NCBI GenBank assembly: GCA_030373505.1
Contig: JAUCYS010000001.1
Location: forward strand, 186,001-250,000
Direction: 5' to 3'
DNA length: 64,000 bases
Source of the DNA: Parasphingorhabdus sp.
GTDB taxonomy: Bacteria; Pseudomonadota; Alphaproteobacteria; Sphingomonadales; Sphingomonadaceae
Below, piece by piece: positions 11,770 through 21,025 of the stretch. The notes beneath the pieces were generated by a model, which saw only the letters and a program-made list of their open reading frames with translations, ran no database searches and had not been told where the DNA came from. Position 1 is the first letter of the stretch; every line of letters begins with the position of its first letter. Made by a program: the position numbers and the translations under genes.

Positions 11770-12136
11770 TTTTGTCTACTCCGCATTTTCGTATTACAAT
11801 TGAATTAAATAATTCAACCGCAATTGAGACCAATATTCGGTCGCTCTGTCAACCAATATTAGCGATTTCACGGTAATAGCCGCGAGGTGTAACAATATAG
11901 CGACAGGTCTGGGGTAGCCAGTTGTCAATAGCAACGGAAAATGAGAACGTCGCCTTGTCTTAACATCACCTTTGCGGCCGTCATGCCGAGGTGACACGGG
12001 TTATGCAAACGCCCTGGTCTTTGAGGACTATGGTAACATTATGCCGAATGGACCCATTTTCTCCAACACTGGCGAAAGCGTGAGGCTGCGAGCAAAGCCG
12101 TTGCATTTGCGCTTCAGATGCGGAATTAATCACTTG
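11770..12136. other. Intergenic region, 367 bases, no gene seen
   Basis: This is the divergent gap between the small exported protein and the acyl-CoA synthetase-like gene. The part near 11780-11900 is AT-rich and likely holds the promoter of the small gene. An open frame continues upstream of the synthetase start to 11972, but its translation looks non-coding. Confidence 0.5.
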
Positions 12137-13699
12137 ATGAAACACATAGACCCCGCCCGCTATCTCGAGCAGCCGTTCGGCCAGCTCGCCGATCTGATCA
12201 ACGCCCATGCCGTCAACCAGCCCGACCGGATCGCGCTGGATGACAACGAGGAAAAGCTCAGCTGGGCCGAGACCTCGGCGCTGGTCAACCGGATCGCGGC
12301 GCAGCTGCAGGCGGACGGGCTGCAGAAGGGGCAGGCGGTGGCGATCCTCGGGACGACGACGGTGCGCTATGCGCTCGCCTATCTCGGGGCGATTGTCGCC
12401 GGCGGCTGCGCGGCGCCGCTGACCACCTCGGCGACGCCGAAGCAGCTGGCCAACATGATGGCCGACAGCGGCGCGATGCATCTGTTTGTCGACAGCGCCA
12501 AGCGGGCGGAGCTGCTGGAGAGCGGCGAGCAATTGCCTGCGCTCAAGCACATCATGATGGACGCAGCGGCGGACGGCGCGCCGCTGATGGATGACTGGAT
12601 GGCGGCAGAAGGCGCAACGCCCGCTGATCCGGATGTCGGTCCGAAAGACCCCTATAATATCATCTATTCCAGCGGCACCACCGGCACACCCAAGGGCATT
12701 GTCCACAGCCGCCAGATGCGCTGGTATCATGCCGCGGTCGGCGAGGGCACCGGCTATGGCAAGCCGGGGCAGGTGACGCTTTTGTCGACGCCGCTCTATT
12801 CGAACACCACGCTGGCGCTGTTCACCCCGACCATCGCCTATGGCGGCACGGTCGTGCTGATGGGCAAGTTCGATAGCCGGCGCTGGCTGGAGCTGGCGCA
12901 GCAGCATCGCGCCAGCCACACCATGCTGGTACCGGTGCAATATCAGCGGCTGATGGATTTCGAGGGCTTTGACGATTATGACCTCGCCAGCCTGACCCAT
13001 AAATATTGCACCAGCGCGCCCTTCTCGGCTGAGCTGAAGCGCGAGGTGCTCGACCGGATGCCGGGCGGGCTGATCGAGATATACTCGATGACCGAGGGCG
13101 GGGTGGTCTGCCTGTTGCTGTGCCACGAGCATCCCGACAAGCTGCACACGGTCGGCATCGCCTGGGGCGGCAGCGAGGTGATCACCGTCGACGAGCAGCT
13201 CAACCGCCTGCCGCCGGGCGAAATGGGCGAGCTGGTCGGGCGGTCGCAGACGATGATGTCGGGCTACAAGAACCAGCCGGAGAAGACCGAGGAGGCCAGC
13301 TGGTATGACGAGCAGGGCGAGCGCTGGCAGCGGATGGGCGATATCGGCAAGGTCGACGCGGACGGCTTCATCACCCTGATGGGCCGGACCAAGGACATGA
13401 TCATCTCCGGCGGCTTCAATATCTATCCGCGCGATCTCGAGGAGGCGCTGATGGCGCAGCCGGGCGTCGCTGATGCCGCCGTGGTCGGCGTCGCTTCGCG
13501 GCAATGGGGCGAGACGCCGGTCGGATTTGTCGTTGCCGAGGCCGGGGTGACTCTCGATCTGGAAGCGCTGAAGGCGGCCACCAATGCCGGGCTCGGCAAG
13601 ACCCAGCGCTTGTCCGAACTGCGCCTGATCGACGAACTGCCGCGCAGCCATATCGGCAAGATATTGAAGACCGAGCTGCGCGCGATGGCCGAGGGTTAA
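12137..13699 (+). CDS. Class I adenylate-forming enzyme (AMP-dependent acyl-CoA synthetase/ligase)
   Basis: A 520-residue ANL-superfamily enzyme that should activate a carboxylic acid as acyl-AMP and usually transfer it to CoA. Motifs: P-loop YSSGTTGTPKG at about residues 176-186, YSMTEGG in the acyl-binding region, the hinge and A8 motif GRTKDMIISGGFNIYP at about 416, and GKILK with the catalytic lysine near 511. The ATG at 12137 is chosen because homology-like sequence begins there (MKHIDPARYLEQ). The acid substrate cannot be read from sequence. A strong hairpin of repeat family 2 begins directly after the stop codon. Confidence 0.88.
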   Translation: MKHIDPARYLEQPFGQLADLINAHAVNQPDRIALDDNEEKLSWAETSALVNRIAAQLQADGLQKGQAVAILGTTTVRYALAYLGAIVAGGCAAPLTTSATPKQLANMMADSGAMHLFVDSAKRAELLESGEQLPALKHIMMDAAADGAPLMDDWMAAEGATPADPDVGPKDPYNIIYSSGTTGTPKGIVHSRQMRWYHAAVGEGTGYGKPGQVTLLSTPLYSNTTLALFTPTIAYGGTVVLMGKFDSRRWLELAQQHRASHTMLVPVQYQRLMDFEGFDDYDLASLTHKYCTSAPFSAELKREVLDRMPGGLIEIYSMTEGGVVCLLLCHEHPDKLHTVGIAWGGSEVITVDEQLNRLPPGEMGELVGRSQTMMSGYKNQPEKTEEASWYDEQGERWQRMGDIGKVDADGFITLMGRTKDMIISGGFNIYPRDLEEALMAQPGVADAAVVGVASRQWGETPVGFVVAEAGVTLDLEALKAATNAGLGKTQRLSELRLIDELPRSHIGKILKTELRAMAEG

Positions 13700-13700
13700 G

Positions 13701-13850
13701 TGCCCCCGCGCAGGCGGGGGCCCATCTCCCAAGCTTGCGCCTTGTGGCAACGGTTGTTGGTCGCGCGGTGGGGAAGCCTGCACTCGCTCTCATTTCCGAT
13801 ACCTTCTGGAACAGCGTTCAGGAGATGGACCCTGCCTGCGCAGGGGCGCG
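13701..13850. repeat. Palindromic intergenic repeat family 2, copy 1
   Basis: The element has a hairpin at each end: CCCCCGC/GCGGGGG (13703-13720) followed by CCATCTCC on the left, and GGAGATGG followed by CCCTGC/GCAGGG (13830-13845) on the right. The two ends are inverted copies of each other about 100 bases apart. The same layout occurs at 34807-34888. Confidence 0.75.
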
Positions 13851-13882
13851 CAACCTAGTCCCGGCGCGCGCGTAACAGATTG

Positions 13883-14587
13883 ATGCTGATGACCTTTCTA
13901 GTAGTGGCGATCGTGTCGGCCGCGCTGATCGCCGGAGCGCTGTGGGGCATTTACGGCAAACTGACGACGCAGACCCAGGGCTTTGTCATAGCGCTCGCCG
14001 GCGGCGCGCTGATCGTCTCGCTGGTGACCGAGCTGATCGAACCCTCGCTCGAGCAGAGCAATATGTGGGTCGGTCTGGGCGCGGTGGCCGCCGGGGCCGG
14101 GGTCTTCACGGTGATTGATTACTGGATCGACGAAAAATGGGGCGCCGACGGCGGTGGTGGCCTGTTGGCGGCGATCACGCTCGACGGCATTCCCGAAAAT
14201 CTCGCGCTGGGGGTGGCGCTGATCGGTGCCAAGCCGATCGAGGTGGCGGCGCTGGCCGGGTCGATCCTGCTCTCCAATCTGCCCGAAGCGGCGGGCGGTG
14301 CCAAGCAGATGGCGGGCGAGGGCCATTCGCGGGCCAAGATCCTCGGCCTGTGGGCGGCGACCGCGGCGATCCTGTCGGGCGCGGCAATCGTCGGCAATAT
14401 CGCGCTGGAAGGCGTCTCGCCGCATTTCCTTGCCGCCACCCGCTGCTTTGCCGCCGGTGCGGTGGTCGCCTCGCTGGCCACCGAGGTCTTTCCCCAGGCC
14501 TATAAGGAAGACCATCATATGGCCGGGGTCGCGACCGCGATCGGCGTGGTGCTGGCGGTGTTTCTCGGTGAACTGGGCGGCGGCTGA
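13883..14587 (+). CDS. ZIP-like membrane transporter
   Basis: A 234-residue polytopic membrane protein with about seven or eight hydrophobic segments. The segment LDGIPENLALGVAL matches the metal-site helix of ZIP/GufA-like divalent cation transporters (usual form HxxPEG/N), with the usual histidine replaced by aspartate. A second site-like helix contains LLSNLPEAAGGAKQ. It is likely a divalent-metal transporter or a ZIP-like homologue. ATGs at 13883 and 13889 are both possible starts. Confidence 0.75.
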   Translation: MLMTFLVVAIVSAALIAGALWGIYGKLTTQTQGFVIALAGGALIVSLVTELIEPSLEQSNMWVGLGAVAAGAGVFTVIDYWIDEKWGADGGGGLLAAITLDGIPENLALGVALIGAKPIEVAALAGSILLSNLPEAAGGAKQMAGEGHSRAKILGLWAATAAILSGAAIVGNIALEGVSPHFLAATRCFAAGAVVASLATEVFPQAYKEDHHMAGVATAIGVVLAVFLGELGGG

Positions 14588-14662
14588 AAAAGCACCGCCT
14601 TTTGCGGCGGCAGGGACAATCGCGCTGGACTCAAAAGAGGCGGCCCACTAAGCGCTTTAGCC

Positions 14663-16234
14663 ATGTCCATTGCTCATGAAGAAACCATCCTGATCGTCGA
14701 TTTCGGCTCGCAGGTCACGCAGCTTATCGCCCGCCGGGTCCGCGAGGCCGGGGTCTATTCGGAAATCGCTCCGTTCAACAGCGCCGAGGAGGCCTTCCAC
14801 CGGCTGAAGCCCAAGGGCATCATCCTGTCGGGATCGCCGGCCGGCGTGCCCGAGGAAGGCAGCCCGCGTGCGCCGCAGATCCTGTTCGACAGCGGCCTGC
14901 CGATCCTCGGTATCTGCTACGGCCAGCAGGTGATGACGCACCAGCTCGGCGGCGAGGTTCGGCCCGGGCATGAAACCGGCGAGGGCGGCGAGTTTGGCCG
15001 CGCCTACCTGACCGTCACCGAAGGCTGCGTGCTGTTCGACGGTCTCTGGGAGGTCGGCGAGCGGCACCAGGTGTGGATGAGCCATGGCGACAAGGTCACC
15101 CGCTTTGCGCCTGGCTTCCGGATCGTGGCGACCAGCGACGGCGCGCCCTTCGCGCTGATCGCCGATGACGAGCGGCGCTATTATGGCACCCAGTTCCACC
15201 CCGAGGTTGTGCACACGCCCGATGGCGCCAAGCTGATCGCCAATTTCGTCCGCCATGTCTGCGGGCTGGCCGGCGACTGGACGATGGCGGAATATAAGGA
15301 CGCCAAGATCGCCGAGATCCGCGAGCAGGTTGGCGACAAGAAGGTCATCTGCGGCCTGTCCGGCGGCGTCGACAGTTCGGTCGCGGCGATACTGATCCAC
15401 GAGGCGATCGGCGACCAGTTGACCTGCGTCTTTGTCGATCACGGCCTGCTGCGGCTGAACGAGCGCGAGCAGGTCGAGACTTTGTTCCGCGACCATTACA
15501 ACATCCCGCTGGTGGTTGTCGATGCCGAGGAGCGCTTCATGAAGGGGCTGGCCGGCGAGACCGACCCGGAGAAGAAGCGCAAGTTCATCGGCGGCGAATT
15601 TATCGAGGTGTTCGACGAGGAAGCCGCCCGCGTCGGCGGCGCCGATTTCCTTGCCCAGGGCACGCTCTATCCCGACGTGATCGAGAGCGTCTCCTTCACC
15701 GGCGGGCCAAGCGTGACGATCAAGTCGCACCACAATGTCGGCGGCCTGCCCGAGCGGATGAACATGAAGCTGGTCGAGCCGCTGCGCGAACTGTTCAAGG
15801 ACGAGGTCCGCGATCTCGGCCGCGAGCTCGGCCTGAACGACCAGTTTGTCGGCCGCCATCCCTTCCCCGGCCCGGGCCTGGCGATCCGCATTCCCGGCGA
15901 GGTGACCAAGGAGCGCTGCGATATATTGCGCAAGGCGGATGCGATCTATCTCGAGGAGATCCGCAACGCTGGCCTGTACGACGCGATCTGGCAGGCCTTT
16001 GCGGTATTGCTGCCGGTCAAGACCGTCGGTGTGATGGGCGACAGCCGCACCTATGACAATGTTTGCGGCCTGCGCGCGGTGACCAGCACCGACGGCATGA
16101 CCGCCGATGTCTACCCCTTCGACGCCAGCTTCCTGACCCGCGTGTCGACGCGGATCGTCAACGAGGTCCAGGGGATCAACCGGGTGGTCTATGACTATAC
16201 CAGCAAGCCGCCGGGGACGATCGAGTGGGAGTGA
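14663..16234 (+). CDS. guaA: GMP synthase (glutamine-hydrolysing)
   Basis: A 523-residue enzyme converting XMP, ATP and glutamine to GMP in the cytoplasm. The N-terminal class I glutamine amidotransferase has the nucleophile in GICYGQQ and His/Glu in QFHPEV. The ATP-pyrophosphatase domain has the PP-loop GLSGGVDSS. The C-terminal dimerisation domain ends in the usual KPPGTIEWE. Length and order are canonical. No riboswitch or guaB neighbour is visible. Confidence 0.98.
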   Translation: MSIAHEETILIVDFGSQVTQLIARRVREAGVYSEIAPFNSAEEAFHRLKPKGIILSGSPAGVPEEGSPRAPQILFDSGLPILGICYGQQVMTHQLGGEVRPGHETGEGGEFGRAYLTVTEGCVLFDGLWEVGERHQVWMSHGDKVTRFAPGFRIVATSDGAPFALIADDERRYYGTQFHPEVVHTPDGAKLIANFVRHVCGLAGDWTMAEYKDAKIAEIREQVGDKKVICGLSGGVDSSVAAILIHEAIGDQLTCVFVDHGLLRLNEREQVETLFRDHYNIPLVVVDAEERFMKGLAGETDPEKKRKFIGGEFIEVFDEEAARVGGADFLAQGTLYPDVIESVSFTGGPSVTIKSHHNVGGLPERMNMKLVEPLRELFKDEVRDLGRELGLNDQFVGRHPFPGPGLAIRIPGEVTKERCDILRKADAIYLEEIRNAGLYDAIWQAFAVLLPVKTVGVMGDSRTYDNVCGLRAVTSTDGMTADVYPFDASFLTRVSTRIVNEVQGINRVVYDYTSKPPGTIEWE

Positions 16235-16245
16235 CGCGGTTAACA

Positions 16246-16295
16246 GCAAATGCGCGGGGCGCATTTGCCCGCGTCGCTCGGCATCGCAAGATGCC
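16246..16295. terminator. Two hairpins behind guaA (possible terminator without T-run)
   Basis: GCAAATGCGC (16246-16255) pairs with GCGCATTTGC (16259-16268), and directly after it GGCATC-GCAA-GATGCC (16280-16295) forms a second short hairpin. There is no T-run, so Rho-independent termination is doubtful. A GGCAT-n5-ATGCC hairpin also follows der near 27560. Confidence 0.4.
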
Positions 16296-16392
16296 GCATG
16301 GTGGAGAGCGATGGTTTGTTTATCGGCGACGTGAGGAGCCGCTAGGCAAAAAAGCGACTTCGAGATTTGCTGGCTGACGAAATTGGCATCGT

Positions 16393-16515
16393 GCGTGCCT
16401 CGGTCCTTCGACAGGCTCAGGACGAGCGGGGGTTTGGCGGCGCTTCCCCTTAACAGTTCTGGCCATTCCCCCTCTTCCGTTCGTCCTGAGCCTGTCGAAG
16501 GACGCTGAGGCACGG
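16393..16515. repeat. Palindromic intergenic repeat family 1, inverted pair
   Basis: An inverted copy at about 16393-16430 (GTGCCTCGGTCCTTCGACAGG and onward) faces a direct copy at about 16477-16515 (TTCGTCCTGAGCCTGTCGAA followed by GGACGCTGAGGCAC). The arms are close to 38 bases with a spacer of about 45 bases. The rest of the guaA to CHRD gap (16235-16606) holds no gene that I can see. Confidence 0.8.
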
Positions 16516-16606
16516 AGAACCGGTGCCAGCGGAACCCTATCGATCCTCGCCCGTTATCCCACTGTCGCCTGCGCCAACGAGACGCGAGCGAAACAGGAGA
16601 GAGAAA

Positions 16607-17056
16607 ATGATCAAGTTGCAAAATCTGCTGCTGGCCGGCCTCGGCACTGCCGCGCTGGCCGGATGTGCCACGGTGGAAGAGAAGGTCGCCGAGCGCACCG
16701 GCGATGTCTATCGCACGACCCTGCTCGGCAGCGAGGAAGTGGGCGGCGGTGACGCCGATGGCTACGGCCGAGCCGAAATCAGCATCTCAGAAACATTTGG
16801 ACAGATTTGCTGGGATATTAACGGGGTCCGCGGGATCGGACCGATTACTGCGGCGCATATTCATCGCGGGGTCCGCGGTACCAATGGTCCACCGGTGTTC
16901 ACGCTGCGCCCCGCCAATGAAGGCGGCTACAAGGGCTGTGCCGATGGCTCGGAATGGACGCAGAACCGGATCGAAGATGATCCATCCGCCTTTTATGTCA
17001 ACGTGCATACGGCGGAATATCCCGGCGGCGCGATCCGGGGTCAGCTGAGCCGCTAG
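16607..17056 (+). CDS. CHRD-domain lipoprotein
   Basis: A 149-residue protein. The ATG at 16607 follows GGAGAGAGA. A lipoprotein signal ends in LAGC (cysteine near residue 21). The mature part is one CHRD domain: LLGSEEVGGGDADGYGRAEI, an ITAAHIHRG segment with the two conserved histidines, and the C-terminal FYVNVHTAEYPGGAIRGQL motif. CHRD proteins are cell-envelope or extracellular; their biochemical role in bacteria is not established. Confidence 0.88.
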   Translation: MIKLQNLLLAGLGTAALAGCATVEEKVAERTGDVYRTTLLGSEEVGGGDADGYGRAEISISETFGQICWDINGVRGIGPITAAHIHRGVRGTNGPPVFTLRPANEGGYKGCADGSEWTQNRIEDDPSAFYVNVHTAEYPGGAIRGQLSR

Positions 17057-17124
17057 ATTCGCGCGCCCACCAAGGCAGGAGCGTCCCGGTCCCGAACGGC
17101 CGGGGCGTACCGGCTGGCCGCTGC

Positions 17125-17721
17125 TCAGGCCAGATCGCCGTACAGTTTTTCGAACCACTCCGGCACCTCACCGGCCCGGCGCACCATCTGTCCCTGCGCC
17201 AGTTCCAGCAACACCGCCGGCCGTTCGTTCAGGGCCGAGGCGTCGAAGATCATCGCCCGGTCGGCCAGCAGAGCGGCCTCGCGGATCAGCGGACCGTTGC
17301 GCGCGAACCTCTCGCGGATCTTGTGTTCCGGTACCGGGTGACCACCCTCCTGGGCGCGGGCCCGGACCCGGGCTACGGCAAGGTCGGCCGATGCCAGCGC
17401 AAGATGGAAGACAATGAGGCGAAAGCCGGCCTCGCGCGCATCCTGCAGAAGTTGGAGCTTCGACGGATGCGAAAATACGGTTTCCATGACGAAGGACCGG
17501 CCGGCCGTGATATGGTCGCGCCGCCGCTCCCCGGCAATTTCTGCGGCGCGATAGGAGGCTTCGGGCGACGGATCGCCAAGTTCGTCGCGCTGGATGATAT
17601 CGGCGTTGATAAAGGGAGCGAGAGTGCGCGGTGCCAGCACCGTGTCGTAAAAGGTCGACTTGCCGGCTCCGTTCGGCCCGGCGATCAGAAACAGGGTCGG
17701 GCGACCGGCGACAATGGCCAT
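17125..17721 (-). CDS. Zeta toxin-family kinase
   Basis: A 198-residue P-loop kinase. The Walker A motif GPNGAGKS is at residues 15-22, followed by FINADIIQRDEL (the conserved Asn-Ala-Asp of the zeta/UDP-GlcNAc kinase family) and FVMETVFSHPSK, which matches the family's TxF-type substrate segment. Known zeta toxins phosphorylate UDP-N-acetylglucosamine and block wall synthesis; the substrate of this shorter form is unproven. The start overlaps the stop of the upstream antitoxin-like gene (TGATG), the usual toxin-antitoxin coupling. Confidence 0.85.
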   Translation of the reverse strand: MAIVAGRPTLFLIAGPNGAGKSTFYDTVLAPRTLAPFINADIIQRDELGDPSPEASYRAAEIAGERRRDHITAGRSFVMETVFSHPSKLQLLQDAREAGFRLIVFHLALASADLAVARVRARAQEGGHPVPEHKIRERFARNGPLIREAALLADRAMIFDASALNERPAVLLELAQGQMVRRAGEVPEWFEKLYGDLA

Positions 17722-18071
17722 CAGTCGGCGGGACCGCTTTCCTTGCGAATCTCGCCGTCGCGCAGTCCTGCGCCCAGACCGTCAGCCTTGCGGGTTGCGA
17801 AAAATTTACCCTGCTCGACCGTGCCGGAGCGCGCTGCGTCGAACAGGTTGTCAATATAGGCTTCCTGTTCGCCGGCGGTCAGCGCATCAGGCGACAATTT
17901 TCCGCTCAGCGCTTCGACCACCCGCGACTGGTCGAAGAAACGGGATTTCTCTATGCTCATCCCGATCCGCACCCAGTGGCGGACCTGTCCGGCCAGCGAG
18001 CGGCTCATCATCTCGGCTTCGCGGCCGATGACTTCCATCAGTTCGTCATCAATCTTGATCGTCTTTGCCAT
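17721..18071 (-). CDS. ParD-like antitoxin partner of the zeta-type kinase
   Basis: A 116-residue protein. The N-terminus KTIKIDDELMEVIGREAEMMSRSLAGQVRHWVRIG looks like the ribbon-helix-helix DNA-binding domain of ParD-like antitoxins. A less ordered C-terminal half (FFDQSRVVEALSGKLSPDALT) could bind the toxin. It is translationally coupled to the kinase gene downstream. A palindromic operator candidate touches its start codon, fitting autoregulation. This is not the classical three-helix epsilon antitoxin. Confidence 0.8.
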   Translation of the reverse strand: MAKTIKIDDELMEVIGREAEMMSRSLAGQVRHWVRIGMSIEKSRFFDQSRVVEALSGKLSPDALTAGEQEAYIDNLFDAARSGTVEQGKFFATRKADGLGAGLRDGEIRKESGPAD

Positions 18072-18073
18072 GG

Positions 18074-18105
18074 TGTCAAAATGACACTTAGGTAACTATT
18101 TGTCA
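18074..18105 (-). promoter_or_regulatory. Operator candidate of the toxin-antitoxin operon
   Basis: TGTCA-AAA-TGACA at 18074-18086 is a perfect palindrome starting three bases from the antitoxin start codon (18071). A third half-site TGTCA at 18101-18105 makes a wider dyad with TGACA at 18082-18086. This is the expected site for autoregulation by a ribbon-helix-helix antitoxin. Confidence 0.6.
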
Positions 18106-18177
18106 AGCTGGCCCTTGATGTCATCTGCAGGCTGGCCCGGTCCTATATTGACCACCTGCTGCACTGCTCCTAAGTCT

Positions 18178-18201
18178 GAATTTAATTAGACAATTAAATT
18201 C
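18178..18201 (+). promoter_or_regulatory. Perfect 10-bp inverted repeat directly before the oxidoreductase gene
   Basis: The arms GAATTTAATT (18178-18187) and AATTAAATTC (18192-18201) are perfect complements with a 4-base spacer, followed at once by the ribosome binding site AGGAG (18202-18206). The position suggests an operator for a MarR-, HxlR- or TetR-type repressor, or an RNA hairpin that controls translation. Confidence 0.65.
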
Positions 18202-18214
18202 AGGAGAGTCCCCC

Positions 18215-19222
18215 ATGAAAGCCATCCAGCTCAAAGCCCCCGCGTCACTCGACAATCTGGCTCTGGTCGACCTGCCCGATCCTGCCGCTCCCGGTCCCGG
18301 CGAAATTGCGGTGCGGCTGCGCGCGTCCAGTCTCAACTATCACGACTATGCGGTGGTCAAGGGGATGATCCCGACAGCGGAAAATCGCATTCCGATGTCC
18401 GACGGTGCGGGCGAGGTTACGGCTGTGGGCGAGGGCGTCAGTGACTTTGCAGTGGGCGATCTGGTGGTCTCCACCTTCTTCCCCGACTGGCTCGACGGTG
18501 TGCCGCCCGAAGGCGGCTTCAAGCGCGTGCCGGGCGACGGAATTGACGGCTATGCGGTGGAGCAGGCGGTGGGCCCCGCGACATCCTGGACGCGTGCGCC
18601 GAAGGGTTTTAGCGCGGCAGAAGCAGCGACGCTGACCTGCGCCGGCCTGACCGCCTGGCGGGCGCTGTTTGCGGATGGCTGCGTCAAGCCCGGTGATACG
18701 GTGCTGGTGCAGGGCACCGGCGGGGTTTCGATCTTCGCGCTGCAATTCGCCAAGGCAGCGGGCGCGACCGTGATTGCGACATCATCCTCCAATGACAAGC
18801 TTGAGCGGCTCAAGGAAATGGGCGCGGACCATCTGATCAACTATAAGGAAGTCGAGGCCTGGGGACCGAAGGTGCTTGAACTGACCGGTGGCAAGGGCGT
18901 CGATTGCGTCGTCGAAATCGGCGGCCCCGGCACGCTCGACCAGTCGATGATGGCGACACGGATTGGCGGCCATGTCGCGCTGATCGGCGTGCTCACCGGT
19001 TTCGCCGGGCCGGTGCAGACGGCGCTGCTGATGGCGAAGAATTTGCGGGTGCAGGGCTTGACGGTCGGCAGCCGGGCGCAGCAGCTGGACATGATCGCGG
19101 CGATCGAGGCCAATGGCATCAGGCCGGTGCTCGACAAGCATTTCCCGCTCGCCGATCTCGCCGATGCCTTCCGCCACCAGGAATCGGGCCAGCATTTCGG
19201 CAAGATCATCGTCGATATCTAG
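18215..19222 (+). CDS. Zinc-independent MDR-family alcohol dehydrogenase / quinone oxidoreductase
   Basis: A 335-residue medium-chain dehydrogenase/reductase. The N-terminal GroES-like domain has SLNYHDYAVVKG in place of the zinc-ligand motif; the catalytic-zinc cysteine and the four structural cysteines are missing, as in NADPH:quinone reductases. The Rossmann part starts at VLVQGTGGVSIFALQFAKAAGATVIATSSS. It should reduce a quinone, enone or aldehyde with NAD(P)H. The palindrome just upstream suggests control by a dedicated repressor. Confidence 0.88.
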   Translation: MKAIQLKAPASLDNLALVDLPDPAAPGPGEIAVRLRASSLNYHDYAVVKGMIPTAENRIPMSDGAGEVTAVGEGVSDFAVGDLVVSTFFPDWLDGVPPEGGFKRVPGDGIDGYAVEQAVGPATSWTRAPKGFSAAEAATLTCAGLTAWRALFADGCVKPGDTVLVQGTGGVSIFALQFAKAAGATVIATSSSNDKLERLKEMGADHLINYKEVEAWGPKVLELTGGKGVDCVVEIGGPGTLDQSMMATRIGGHVALIGVLTGFAGPVQTALLMAKNLRVQGLTVGSRAQQLDMIAAIEANGIRPVLDKHFPLADLADAFRHQESGQHFGKIIVDI

Positions 19223-19279
19223 GCCCCGGCCAAGCCCGGCAGCGACCCGCATCTTGCTAGCTCGCTCTTGCTGATCCAT

Positions 19280-19980
19280 ATGCCGGTGATGCAACTTGAC
19301 CTCGGTACTGACCCGCGCACCGGAATATTACGGCGCATGCATGAGCTATTGATCGACACATTTGGCCGGGTGATCCGCCCAGATGACAAGCGCCGTGATC
19401 CGATGTGGACGCTGGTCCAGGGCGTCATCGGTGCGCGCGCCAAGACAGTGGTGTCCAACGACAATACGGACCGGCTGCTTTCCGAATATGGAACATGGGA
19501 GAAGGTGGCCGAAGCGGATCTCGGCGCACTCACCCGTACGCTGCAGACCGCCACCTTTCCGGCGATGGCGGCGGAACGTCTGCAGGCCTGTATGCAGGAG
19601 ATTGTCAGACAGCGCGGCAGCGCCACGCTGGATCATCTGGAGGAGCTGGATACCGCGGAGGCAATGGCCTGGCTCGAACGGCTGCCGGGGGTGGCGCGCA
19701 AGATCAGCGCCGGCGTGATGAACACCAGTCGCTTCAACCGCAAGGCGCTGGTGCTCGATTCCGGGCATCGCCGGGTGGTGCAGCGGATGGGGCTGGTGCC
19801 GGCCAAGGCCGATACGGCGCGCGCTTATGACGCGCTGATGCCGGTCTTGCCGTCCGAATGGACGGCAGCGGATGTTGATGAGCACCATCTGCTCGGCAAG
19901 CGGCTGGCGCAAACGATCTGCCGCCCGAAACGGCCGGATTGCGGCTCATGTCCGGTGCGCAGCGATTGCGAATTTGCCTG

Positions 19981-19981
<1 letters not shown>
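19280..19981 (+). CDS. HhH-GPD DNA glycosylase, endonuclease III-like (first of a tandem pair)
   Basis: A 233-residue protein with the endonuclease III layout: helix-hairpin-helix LPGVARKISAGVM with the catalytic lysine, the catalytic aspartate in VLDSGHRRVVQRMG, and a C-terminal [4Fe-4S] motif C-x6-C-x2-C-x5-C. It is divergent from Nth (ARKISAGVM for GRKTANVV, LDSGH for VDTH), so lesion preference may differ. The start is uncertain (ATG at 19280, 19289 or 19337). The stop overlaps the start of a second family member (TGATG). Confidence 0.82.
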
Positions 19982-20656
<675 letters not shown>

Positions 20657-20664
<8 letters not shown>

Positions 20665-21025
20665 CGAAACCAAGATGTATGGTATTTCCAATTGCGACAC
20701 CATCAAGAAGGCGCGCAACTGGATGGAGAAGAACGGCATCAACTATGTCTTCCATGACTATAAGAAGTCCGGGATCAGCAAGGAAAAGCTGGAAATGTGG
20801 GTGATGCAGGTGGGCTGGGAAATGCTGATCAACAAGCGCGGCACGACCTTTCGCAAGCTGCCCGACATGGTGAAGGAAAATATCAGCGACGATACCGCAG
20901 TGATGGTGATGGCGGAAAACCCCAGCATGATCAAACGGCCGGTGCTGGAACATGGCGACGAACTGGTCGTCGGCTTCAAGGCATCGGACTATGAAGCCGC
21001 TGGTCTGGCCGCGCGCAACAGCTAG
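20657..21025 (+). CDS. ArsC/Spx-like (YffB-type) protein
   Basis: A 122-residue thioredoxin-fold protein beginning KMYGISNCDTIKKARNWMEKN, the signature of the YffB branch of the arsenate reductase-like family, with the single redox cysteine at residue 13. INKRGTTFRKL and the MAENPSMIKRPVL segment with the family arginine are kept. YffB-type proteins are thought to be glutathione-dependent thiol reductases, not true arsenate reductases. It overlaps nth by eight bases. Confidence 0.85.

Noticed and set aside
11972..12136. N-terminal extension of the acyl-CoA synthetase-like protein
   Set aside because: The frame is open to 11972, but the extra 55 residues are not protein-like and the family homology begins at the ATG at 12137.
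14588..14662. Purine riboswitch before guaA (and likewise before purL)
   Set aside because: The guaA leader is only 75 bases and has no conserved purine aptamer core; the purL upstream region is filled by a palindromic repeat.
14657..16621. A reverse open frame of about 650 codons opposite guaA
   Set aside because: Antisense shadow running through the intergenic repeats; guaA is certain.
17168..17854. A reverse frame of 228 codons overlapping the toxin and antitoxin genes in another phase
   Set aside because: It spans both genes out of frame and is Arg/Ser/Pro-rich; the overlapping TGATG-coupled pair is a better explanation.
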